Source: Larus michahellis
Taxonomy: Eukaryota > Chordata > Aves > Charadriiformes > Laridae
NCBI RefSeq assembly: GCF_964199755.1
Contig: NC_133906.1
Coordinates: forward strand, 20,583,419-20,647,418
DNA: 64,000 nt
Reading direction: 5' to 3'
Shown: piece after piece, positions 52,356 to 64,000 of the stretch
How positions within the stretch are numbered: the first letter of the stretch is position 1
How the letters are laid out: each line of letters begins with the position of its first letter
Made by a program: the position numbers and the translations under genes
The notes under the pieces: model-generated
Told to the model about the DNA's origin: nothing
Seen by the model: the letters and a program-made list of their open reading frames with translations, nothing else
Databases searched by the model: none

Positions 52356-55300
52356 CTGCAAAGGAAAAAAATTAACACACATGAAGATTAGCATCAAAAC
52401 TGAGAAACACATGAAAACTTAATAATGACACTAGTGCACATCTCACTTAATGAGATACCTCTACAGGGTGGGAAAGAAAACAGCTTTAGTACGGAAGTTA
52501 CCCTGAGGACACTATACAACACATTTAAGTTACCTTTAAGAAGGTTTTACTATTCTATTAGTCTTCAAGAATACAGATGAGAAACCAGGGATTACATTAC
52601 AGCTGGATTCAGTCCAGTAACAACGGCTTTTGGTCAAATTAAAATCCAAACCAAACCACTAGATTCAAAGCTGATAGCCTTCCCAAGTAGATACGGCTTG
52701 CTTGCAGGTTTGTATGGGGTAGAGTTATTTGCAAGAAGCTTTATAAGTCAAACAGAAGCAGATTTTTTTTAATTATGAGCACTACAAGAGAAACTCAAGA
52801 ATATCTTTATCAAACAAGTTTCAATTAAAAAAAAAAAAAATCACACAAAAGACTGAAGTAAGGGAGAAAAGATTCACTAGGAAAGTCTGTTTCCTAGCTT
52901 GAATTTATTTAATTAAGGGTAAAGGGCAAAAGAAGAAAAGTGGCGGAGCACTCTGTATTACGATTAAAGCAATGCAAATACTATAAGGAGCCCAGGCTGT
53001 TGCTACAGTTCACAGAAAAACCTAACTTGGAAGAAGAAGGAAGCAACTCTTCCATATCAGTTACGTTAAAGTCAATATGGTATTTTTTTTTTTTAAATAA
53101 TCTCAAACTGGTACCATTCAGCTGTAAGCCCAGCAACCTCCTCAGCACCCCTAAAGCATCCAGATGCATTTGATAACACAATGATTTTCCTCATATTTTA
53201 AGACGAGTGAGCAGGCGCAAGTCATCATTCATATGGAGAACGTTCGAAAAAGAGCTGCCTAGTTACGGAGCAGTATCACACACAACATTCATGAGCCATC
53301 AGTGAAAGGAAACCCAGTGGTCTCTGCTTTCCCTACGGACTTTGCAGTGTATTTGAAGTAACTTAGAAATTACCTGTTTACACCTATTGTATCAAAAGTT
53401 TGAAAGTCTACTTAACTGTTAAAAGTACATCATACAACTGGTTTCAGAAGCCAAAACAACCCCTATAAGATGACTGTATTCAACATACAAACCACACCGT
53501 AAAGTCAAATTGATTAAACTGCAGGAGAGATTTAATGATCTTGTAATACAATGTGGAGAAGGCGTCTGCTGCCTAAAAACCTCCTCTGAACCTGAAAGGA
53601 CTAGAAGAAAAATCAAATACTTAATAGTCATCCCTCTGTCCATGCAGGAGTGGGCACAAAACAGCATTCAAGCAATACCCGTTCAATTTTATTTGGCATA
53701 AGGATAGCAGAGGTCTTGGAACTGGGAGTTACGAACTGCAGAAACAAGAATGAGATCTCCTTAAATCTGAAAGGGGACACAGAAAGTAACTGTTAAAACA
53801 GAATAAAATTCCTGGACTTAATCCTGGATTCTCAGCATGAGAATTCCTGCTGGTGGATTCTGATGTACGATTTTTATTCAACTTTGTGTCTAAAGAAAGC
53901 GTAAGCTACATGACTGAATAAATAATCAGCAAGCTAACAGAATCTATCTATATAAGAAAAAAAAGCATGAAGGAACACAGCAGTGGTTACAAACAACAGC
54001 AATTACGGTTTTACAAATTCATTCACGCTAAACACGCCTCAAGCTTCTGTTTCTGACTTTTTTTTTTAACCATACATACAAATGTAAACTAATACCATCT
54101 TTACTTCCCATATGCATGGAACATTATAAAAACCCCCAAGCCCGAAGCTCCAGGGTTCAGCGCTTCGCAGCTCTCAGCACACTGGTCCCCTTGTCCAAAA
54201 GCCGAGAAGGAGGGAGCTGGATGGAAACGTTCTGTTTGTTTTTATAACCCCTCCTTAAGCGCTTGTTTGAGAGACGTGATGGGGAGTTGGGGGAGAGAAG
54301 CATAAAATGAAGCATTTCCTTCATTTCTTAAAGCAAAGAAATCAAGCCTGGAAAATGCATGAAAATATGCAAGCTTACTGTAAAAAAAAAAAAAATAAAT
54401 ATGCAAAGTTACCAGAAAAAAAGGCATTACCTATGGAAGAACTCAAAGGGCATGGCTAAAGTGGCATCAGGGTTGAAAGGGGGAAACAGAAGGGAAACAG
54501 GGAAATTAAGTAATGCCACAAGAAAGAATAAGGTGCAGTTAAACCCCTCCAAGTAGAGAGATACAGTCTATTTCTAAAACCATCCTGCATAAAAGCTACT
54601 GTTCTCAGCAACCAGGAGAAAGCTCTTTTATAAATGCCAAGATGAGATCTAATGGCAAAGAGTTCCAAAACAGAGTATCTTTAAGCCCCATTTAATTCAG
54701 CAACAAATGTAAACTTCAAGTAAAAAAAAAAACACACACAAAAAAACTGCTGTATAGTTTGGCATCATTCCAGGTCACTTAAAAATAACCATTTCTAAAA
54801 AGGTGGAAATACAGTTTTATTCTTCCTTTCCCATGTTTTCTATGGCCCTCATTCCATGCCCTACCCATGATTCCTGTGACCTCTGCAACAAAAAAATAAT
54901 TTACGTCCAGATGTGAAGGGAAAAAGTGACTGGTTTGATTGCCAAGACTTCCTGTGATTGATATAAATTTAATATCAGAGGCCACTTTCAGACACCAGGG
55001 GGGGCTCTCCGATTAGTTTATACTGGGCAGCTTCCAGGGAATGCTGCTGGATTGCATGGACAGTGTCCGCTTTGCAAACAAATGGACACACAACAGCCAA
55101 GACTGACAGAAAGTCAGTGTTTAAAACACGCTACTATCTGCCAGACTGCACTTGGATTTACCCCAAATCGTGAACTGAAACCCCGCACAACTGGAATCTT
55201 GTGACAAGCACATTTTACAGAAACTTTCTGACGTGGCCAAAGACATTAAACACAAGAACTGTATTTTGAAAGTTACATCCAAAATAAAGGCACAGCAAAT

Positions 55301-57041
55301 AAATGGGTTGACATTAACATTACAAACTGTTGCATTCTTTTCTGTTTGTGTCTTACATTTCTTTTAAGTCTATTAATTCAGACTAGTGTCAACAGATGAT
55401 TTTTACTCTTTATTGTACCCCTTAAAAATTATTGCAGTATTGTTTCTTTTTAAAAAAACAAAACTGTTCAGAAAAGCCAAGAGAGGGCACTGTCACATCT
55501 CTATGAAACAGCGAGCACGGTGGCAGCGAGCAAAACCTTAGCTTTTAATTTCTTGCAAGAGAATGCTCAACTTTAAATGTTTGCATCTACAACTTAGAGC
55601 ACGCTGAAGAGGTAGCTCAAGTCTTGAGACTAAGATCTTCCACATGAATAAATGGACATTGCTCATGAAAAGCCGGTGGGTAACAGTTACAAATATCTGA
55701 TCACCTCCAAGTGCATCAGCCAGCAGGACACACTTCCTCTTAAAAATAGTTAGAAGTTCTACATGCATTTTATAAACTGTATTTTCACATATTTTAAAAC
55801 TGAATAGATGTACTATGGATGAAATACGCCCCAAAATACTACTCTGTCCACAATTTTGTCTGCATTTTTCCAAGAAAAATCTTCCCAAGAATTCAACTAA
55901 TTGTAAATAGCTTCCAATTTTGTTCTAAGGTACATTTTGAGATTTATAAATTTGAGATAAAGCTGTCATCTGGATCGAGGTGCCATATCCTATAGTGTGC
56001 TAAAAAAACCCAGAAAATAAGCAAGAGGGGGAGACAGAGGGATGTGAGGAGTGAAAGGAATTATTGCACATACCTCAAATCACACATCTGAGGTAAAAAT
56101 AATGTTTACATGGTGTTAGGGAGAGCAAGCAGACATGCAAGAGTGGACACAAAGTTCTGTACCTACCCATATAAACCTAAGGGGATCAGAGAAGATACCA
56201 AGGTCCACCCAAAAAGTTTACCAAGTATCTGCCACTTCAACCTTTACAGTTGCAATAGTCTGAAAAGCACTTTAGCTTCCAGGCATAAGAGAATAAAAAA
56301 TCCTACAGGTCGGAGATCATCCTCTGAGCACTATTCTTTAAAACAGAGAAACGAAAGAGAGCTTGTGGACAGCCTGCTTCAAAATAAGGTCTTACAGACT
56401 GAAGGAACACTTCACAAGGTGGCATACAAAAAAGGCACACTTTAAGAGGTGTCCTGTCTTCCCCCTTCCTTATCAGTGGATACTGAACAGAACCCGCACT
56501 GCAAACAAATACACACAAACACTAGTGCGTGATAAGTGTATCTGTAGAAAACAACTACTTCAGTTTGCTGTCAAGATACTCCAGTATAAGGCTCTAATAG
56601 ATGTATTTTGGCCACTCTGGCCAGGCTTCTGACCTTACATAGTAATACATGAATCAAGCTACTAATGCTCAGAAGGACAATGTAAGTGAGGATGAGGGGT
56701 GCTCTACTCTCAGTGATATATCAGCCCTTCTTCAGTGCTTTTTCCATAAAATAGACACAAAATAAATACTGAAAAAGAAAGATTTCCTCTTGCTGACTAA
56801 GAAAAAAAATTTTTTTTCAATCACTTTATGCCAGGAAAGTAAAATCATCATATTTCCACCCAACATTCTACTAAAAAAATTAAATAATCACAGCATCATG
56901 AATTGAAATGTTTGTTTTAGAGCGAAGATTTTTCATTGGCAAGGACCACAAGGTGTTCTCTACAGATTCATAATCTGTAACTGAAGTCAGCTCAATTATC
57001 TATTAGGAGATTATCATCACTTATGAAATATTACACAACTG

Positions 57042-57080
57042 TAACTATAGTATATAGTATATAACTATAGTAACTATAGA
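57042..57080. repeat. Short TAACTATAG/TATATAG simple repeat
   Basis: An imperfect array containing three copies of AACTATAG separated by TATATAGTATAT, partly self-complementary. It is low-complexity DNA inside CLINT1 intron 1. Confidence 0.7.
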
Positions 57081-59838
57081 AACACAACTTCTAGTAATAG
57101 CTTCCCATTGGTAATGTTACAACCGGCTTTGTTCTGCCTAAACTAGTTCTCCCACATCAATCACTGCTGGTTCCACACTCAAAAACCCCCTGAATCTCTC
57201 TATATCTACCCCTTGAACCAAGAACACTTTGGAAACATGGATGTGGAAACACAGGGCTCTGAACACAGTCAGCAACAGAAACAGAAGGAGTATTTTCTCA
57301 GCTAAATTGTACTCTAAAATTGATTACCAAACTCTAAGGTTAATCCTCAAACAACATTCCATAATGATTTACATACACTACCAGCAAACCTGCTAAAGAA
57401 AAAGGTGCAACAGCTTTTGTCTTTGTTCACTTGATAGAACACTTCGGTTAGAGCCCCGAGCTCTTAGGAGTAAACAGTTCAATGCCCACAGTCTTCTCAA
57501 AAGAACGCCACATAGTCAGGTATTTCCACTTCACGCTCTCCAGTATCTCCTGTATCTTCCAGACTTTTTCCATGGTCAGTGGCGTTCGGTTCCCTCATCA
57601 CCCTGACAATACATTGAAGTGCATGAAATCACAACTCATAAAGGAAGCTTACAGTTCACTGCTAGATTTTGGGAGTAATGTTCTTTTGAAGGAAGTATTC
57701 CTAAGATAAGCATTCATCAGGAAAGGAATAGAGACACATATCTCACAGTTTCAGATCTTCAAACAACATGTAAACCTAACATTTTGTATTAATGCTCAAA
57801 TAGCAGCAGACGCTTAAACATGCGGAAACCTTTAAATAACATGCGTATAGGAAATCCACAATAGAGAAAATAAGTGCCATGAGAAAAGAAAGTATTTATA
57901 CATTAAAGGTAATGAAAGAGTAATAAATATCTATCCATCCATCCAGAAGGGAACTTACTTTAAAACATATTAAAGAATCGGAAAACCTAACAGATCTTAG
58001 TCAATGTTTCTGCACAAATTTAAAAGCCTTGAATATGCCCTGGGGCAGGAGTCAGAGCACTCCATTAAAAGCACCATTAGGATTAGAGTTGCTATTGATG
58101 TGGGTGGTGTCACCGAGGACACAAGTACAATTCTGGACATTAGATCCACAGAAGATTTGTGAAATGCCACGTCGGATCTTCTGAAAACTAAAATAAACAG
58201 AAGTCACAGAGAGGGTACATTACAACAGTTTCTTTATAGTGATGCTAAAGGTATTGGATTGGACAGGGTAAGCCTAATTAGAAACACTTCTCAAACCTCT
58301 GGGAAGCTGCCCACTGTGCTGAGGGACTGAGCAGCAGGAACAAGAAACCTGGTTACACGTTAAAAATTTTTTTTCAATGTATATTTCAAACCAATTACAA
58401 TATCATGTATACATGGGACTCCTATGTGCATAATATTATGCCTTTAACTATTACTCCAAGGACATCACTGGATTATGCACCTTCTGTTTTCCTTTTTTTT
58501 AATTTTACAACTGGGAACACTAAAATACTAACAGCTGAGATGAGAAACTTTCTACATTTTACCACCATTAACAGTTTCCAATGAGACACCATTCTGCAAA
58601 TATCCGTTTAAAGTCTAAGTGCAGAACAAAAAACCACCAAGCGTTACACACGTATGTATCATACATACAGTTTGAAGATTAATGCTATTCAAACAAATAG
58701 CAACACTAAAGAAATACTTCTTAAAGAAAAAAATTATGGACTCTTAGAGGGGGAGGGGTCTGGATGAAAAGAGGACAACAGGAGCTCTGTGACCGTACAG
58801 CACTACGCGGTGTGGTACCAAAGTCTTGCAAGAAACAAGTATTTGAATCTTTTGTTATTTAAGGTGCCAAAACAGACAGAACATAATTTTGTCTTTGAAA
58901 TAACTAGGTGTTTAGCATTACCCTTGCAATAGGCAGTTTCCTATACTAATGCTTTAATTGCATTCTTTCTGTAACTTTGTTAGCAGCTTCTCTATTTTTA
59001 GAAAGTCTTCTCCACTCCACATTTCCTATGACTTTCCCTGTGAATAAAAGCAAAAGTAAGCTTTAAATTCAGTCCGTAACAGATGATACTGACTCAGACT
59101 GAAATCTCATCACCTCACTTGGTGACACAGCAAAGGAGATTGTTACAGTAACAGCCTCAACATCCACATGGACAAAACCCAGTAATACACTTGCACAGCT
59201 CTATGCTGCGCTTCTTGGATTTAAAAATGAAGAGATTGCATTGTCCAACCAGAAAGGACCATAAATGGAATCTGAAAAATAAATAGTTAAGAAACCATTG
59301 AATTACAGCATAAGGAAAGTTTGCTTCAACTCTAACGAAATAAGGAAGAACATACGCAGCCGGATCGTTTATTCATCTTGCACATCTCCATCTAAACATC
59401 ACCATGATTCTTGTGGAGAGGCACAAGGCTGAGAACAGGAGTGCTTTCTCACACGGATGGTTTGTTACCAGCACGGTGGTAGCTTCAACTTAAACATCTG
59501 AACAAAGGCAGCAGTAACGTACATCTGGAGGCTGAGTTAATGCTCTGCTCCTACAGTTAAAGTGCTGGCTTTGTCTTCCAGCAGCTTATTTTCTCATAAC
59601 AGTTGGGTTGTCTGCTCCTCTCAGCTGAGAAGCAAGCAGTCTTCCACAACAAGACAGGAACCCACTAGCTATTGTTCATCTCATCCATGGTCCGTGTTTT
59701 AGAAATACTATCCAAACACAACAGCAGCAATTTATTTTCAGATTTCCCAAAAATCAGTACAGGGGCTGACAATTTAAGGCAAAAAAATGTGTATAATGTA
59801 GCTTTGCTTTTAGACATTTGAGACTGCATCCATATTTG

Positions 59839-59862
<24 letters not shown>
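59839..59862. repeat. T24 homopolymer tract
   Basis: 24 consecutive T followed by A5 in CLINT1 intron 1. It could be the tail of a retroposed element in inverse orientation, but no element body or flanking duplication is visible. Confidence 0.7.
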
Positions 59863-59870
<8 letters not shown>

Positions 59871-62800
59871 TGAATGCACTATAAAACCATATGACTATGC
59901 AACACAAAGTAAACATTCAACATCTGGAGAAGAGATAAGGCAGGCCCCAGTAACATTTCCACAATAATCTAAAAGACCCCCACCCACAGACACACAGGCA
60001 TTTAAGATGAAGCCTTTGGAGGGGAGGGAACACACCGTCTTATCCCCCACCATTCATCTTCTCTGAGTCATGCATCAAAACTATTTTTAGTACCTAGAGT
60101 AAAAGGTTCCTGTAAAGCAGGAGTGGAAATAGATGGAAAGCTTTCTGAGAAGGCTAAAAAGTTATTTTAATATTTACTGATCCTTTTTTAAACTGTGTGC
60201 AGAAGTTAGTTTCAACTACTGAGAATACACAAAATAAAAATAAAAAGAGCTATGCAACCTGTCTCAGTACAGGATACACCTCCCCCGCTCCCAGGTGTGG
60301 GAATCTTGGCATCTATTAAATTGTTAATTAGTTTCCAGAAACGTTTTTGCCAATTAAAAAAATCATTTAATACTTATCCATCTGGGCATGAAATACTTTT
60401 GAAAGAGCACTTGAATTGGTGAGCTAAAAAAGAAATGATCCCGCTCCGCACAGCACCACCTCCCAAACCACCAGGGGCCAGCACCACACAAGCAGCACCT
60501 CACAACAGGGGGCATCAAATATTAACTCCACTTATTTCTGTTAGCATTGCTTCTCCTTCAAGCTCTGAGGGATTAAAGCCGATCACTGGTCCAAACCTGT
60601 GTTTCAAGAAACTGAAAGGATTTAAAAGGAAGTCAAACCAAAAGATGCATTTCAGCACGATTTCGTTGTGCTGCGACAGTCTGTCACTACCTTAGAAAGC
60701 TCAACATGCAGACTGGTTCACAGACAGAGGACAGAAAGATAAGACAACGCTTATCCACCTGTTTTCCCAAACACTATAATGGACATTCAGGAATTTATGT
60801 ACCTAACTATGTGACTAACAATTATTCAGAGAAAAAGATATTAATTCCCTTCAAAGAAAGATGGTGCTGCTCTTCCCCGCAGTGAACTCGTATATTCAAT
60901 CTCAGACAGCATCTCTCTCCTTGCTTGGTGAAGACTAACTAACTAAAAAACATGTAACAAACTTAATGCATTTTCATTTTGCTCCTGTCAGTAATGTCAC
61001 TTTTGTTATAAAACACGCAGCTTCGATTTAGAGCCTTCCAGATGAAACATATGGATATCAAATACGAAGCCAGCAGTCCACATTCAATGAAGAAACAGAT
61101 GGGTACCCATCTGCCAAAATGCTTGGTGAAATACCTCAGGTTACAGAGGTAACGGCACAACATCAGCTGATACTTGACCATTTGAAGTTACTTATTTTTA
61201 AGCCACTCCTCAGAAGCACTACAAATATGGCACCAATCAATTTAGTACACAAATACTGGGTATTATTACAGACCTTCTATGCAAGTTGCAATTATGCTCT
61301 TCCTGACCAACGATACAGTCTTCATTATGGTACAGTAGGATTTGAAACACATTTTCAGCTTTTCAAGTTAACAGTTTCATAATTTATGTGGCAGATGTGC
61401 AAGGCAAACTGCACAGAAAGAGATAAGCCAAGAAAAACATCCTGATGGCCACAAATGAATTACGACTTGTGGGAGGAAGGAACTATAAAGCTATTTCCTG
61501 TGCCTTACAACTTCTAATCACAAAAGACTACCAAGTAAACAAGATAACCCAAAATCCACCACGCACACACACTTTCAAAAAGGACAGTGACTTTAAGAAT
61601 TAAATTGAAGACTGTTAGAGAACTTGGAGATCTCTCACTTACAGAAACCACCACTGCACATTGCTGAAGTCTTCCCTTTCAAAGTTTCCCCTTTCAGAAG
61701 TTACCCAATTGCAGCTTGCTATATTCTTAATGTTTTTGTAATTGCTATGCTACAGCTGAAGTAGTTTTTACAGATGTTGGGAACATGAGGTGACTAATTA
61801 CATGTTAGTTTTAAAACATACTTGTGCAAGGAATGAACACTTCCCCTCCCTAAAGTTGATTTAAAGCTGATTTAATCTCTCCTACTGCAGATTCCCTGCA
61901 GTATGTAAGCAGCAATATTTTCTTATTCTTATAGAAAACCAACTCTGTGGTTTACACCAACAGATACATGGTTCTTTAAATATCTTAATTTGTCAACAAC
62001 TGTAGAGTGGCAACATGCGGTGGTAAATAACTTTCAAACTCACTGAGGACTTTGCCATGTTAATACTACCTCTACATACAGTATTTCTTCATCTAAAGCC
62101 CAAGCCCATTCTTCGCTTCCCCATTCTTTAGGGGATATTTTGCTTCCAAACGCCTACCCTAACATTCTTCAGTTAGCATCCTCTAATCTTCCGTGATTAG
62201 ACTATCTTCACTTTACATTTCCACAGTTCCATTTTTAAAGGTTTAGGAAGTGTTGTCATTTTGCTCATTACACTTCATTCAAAAAACCTTCTTTAAAAGG
62301 AGACTTACCAAAATAAATGCTATACTCCAGCAGGTAGAATGAGTCAATATACTTCCTTTCAACTTATGTTGTAAGAACATCACAATAGCATTTCCATTGT
62401 TTTTCAGTATTTGTTTTTAGGTCACATTTTTGAGCTCAAATTTTAGCTGAAATTGGAGCACAATTACACCTAAACCATTCTTATGACAAATCCAATTAAT
62501 CCTAAGCATGAAAACCAATTTCGCAAACAAGTGGGAAAAAAAAGCTGCCTTTCAGGCAACATTTGACACTTTGGTGGGACAGTTACATGCTAAGTTTTCA
62601 TTCAGACAGAAAGGAGACGCTGTTACTGCCCTTTGCAAATTTTCAGTCTCCTTGCACTCATGTGAGCCTACATCTGGCTTAACAGACATCTTTCATAGCT
62701 CCTATTCCTGTGGATTTAAATGCTTTCAAACTTCAATACACTATGTTTCAACAATAGCAGCCATATAGTCAAAAGAAGTGGAATTACAAAACTTGTATAA

Positions 62801-64000
62801 CTTTTTGTAGCTGCAGAACCAGAGATTTCCATATGTATGTTATAATCACATTACTAATTTATTTTTGCTCAGTCCCCAGACTTACTTTGCTACTCTGCTG
62901 CTTACACTTCAGAATTTTTTTCTTCTGTAACAAACAAACTGCAACACTTTGAAAAATATTTTTTAGAGTTAACCACATTTCTGAACAGAATTCAGTCAGA
63001 TTCTGCTTCCTGCTTCAAGGCTCAGCAGGAGCCGCTATATTTTCCGTCAAGTGCTGCATCTTTAGTTTTACCATGTTTGTGATCCAATCAGGTAACATGA
63101 CTTATACTGAAAACAAACGTTTAACCAAGTAGAAAAAAAAGAGGGCAAGAGAAATCTAATTAAAAACACACTTTCTGTAGAGTGCTTTTTATACAAATAA
63201 AATACCAGCATAAAAAAGTCAATCCCAATAAACACTGCTAGACAATTACACCATAAAACTAAAATTTAAATACTTTATTTTGGGAGAGAGAGACTGTAAC
63301 ACTCTTCACAATAGCTTACACCCTCAAATCAACTGTTTCTTTGTACTTTGTTGCATTCATGTGACTTCAAGAGCAACTTTCCCTGAAAATAAAAAGCTCA
63401 TTTCAGCTGTTCATAATGTGTGGCATAAGCTGCCTTCTGAATAAGGTATCTAGCGCTACTTCCTTCTTTGTACGCACAAAGTATTAAGACACCATATTCA
63501 AGCCCATATTTCAAGTATTTTAAGTGCATACAGAAACCTTCAACAGATAAAGAGACTCGCAAGTACTCCTACTCAGTAAGCTTTAAGGATTGGGGCACAA
63601 GATTTTAATGTTGAGAGAGAAGGATTTACAAGAAGAATAAGGTCTTATCCTTCTTTCAAAACAAGAAATAAAAGGGGTACAAGTTTTCAGAGGACACGGA
63701 AGTTGTAGTTACACTCAACATGAGGCAACGGTAAGCTTTGAAGTTGCGTAACTTCAACTCAGTTGTGCACCTCAGACTTCCTATTTTTGACAATTAAAAA
63801 ATCTGAGAGTGACCCTGGATGGAGGAGGAAGATGGGGAGGAAAAAAAAAAATCCAAACCAAACCCCAACCTCGCAGTAAAAAGAATACTCTACCACTAGC
63901 TATGACACCCCAAACCCTCCAGAATGATGTGTAATCACTTCTGTACTTACAAGCATGTTTCTCCTACTCCCAAAACAAACCTTACATTTTCAGAGTGTCA

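Larger units (their letters stand above)
52356..64000 (-). other. CLINT1: CLINT1 intron 1 (3' part, continues past the window)
   Basis: 11.6 kb of AT-rich sequence upstream of exon 2. I searched on the - strand for the short exon 1 (start of MLNMWKVRELVDK type) and for a CpG island marking the promoter, and found neither. It holds simple repeats, including an uninterrupted T24 tract at 59839-59862 and a TATAG-type repeat at 57042-57080. No other gene is supported. Confidence 0.75.

Noticed and set aside
52356..64000. Search for CLINT1 exon 1 and its promoter in the right-hand 11.6 kb
   Set aside because: No sequence coding the expected short N terminus and no CpG-rich promoter was found, so exon 1 is taken to lie outside the window.

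Overview
This is vertebrate nuclear DNA, most likely from a bird or another sauropsid. Two vertebrate genes are recognisable by their exons, all splice sites that can be read are GT-AG, introns are mostly 0.5 to 5 kb, interspersed repeats are sparse, and the only SINE-like sequences are old CORE/MIR-type relics. I see no mammalian Alu or L1 and no bacterial, viral or plasmid gene. The call of a bird rests on general character and is not proved by the sequence.

Layout: (1) 1-4666, the 3' part of LSM11 on the + strand. It holds exons 2, 3 and 4; exon 1 lies upstream of the window. LSM11 is a core subunit of the U7 snRNP, which processes histone pre-mRNA. (2) 4667-about 26950, the intergenic interval between two convergent genes. 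Its first part probably includes the LSM11 3' UTR. It contains MIR/CORE-SINE-like relics (12.2-13.0 kb), a GC-rich stretch (15-20.6 kb) ending in an orphan CpG island (19.5-20.1 kb), further small CpG-dense islets, several AT-rich homeodomain/POU-site-rich blocks that look like conserved non-coding elements, a perfect 12-bp POU-dimer (MORE) palindrome at 23175, and a GGGAC-type minisatellite (25.3 kb). (3) about 26950-64000, CLINT1 (epsinR/enthoprotin) on the - strand. Its 3' UTR, exons 12 to 2 and part of intron 1 are present. Exon 1, with the start codon, lies beyond the right edge. Exon phases join without a break, giving 1918 nt of CDS. With an exon 1 of the length known in mammals this would make a protein of about 652 residues.

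The two genes are tail to tail and have unrelated jobs: LSM11 in histone mRNA 3'-end formation in the nucleus, CLINT1 as a clathrin/AP-1 adaptor on trans-Golgi and endosomal membranes. Nothing shows a shared pathway. In the mammalian genome the transcription-factor gene EBF1 is a neighbour of CLINT1, so the conserved-looking intergenic blocks may be distal enhancers; that is inference. I found no new multi-gene system. The points most worth checking are the POU-dimer site, the orphan CpG island, the clustered AATAAA signals overlapping the CLINT1 stop codon, and the 23-nt uninterrupted T tract in front of CLINT1 exon 12.
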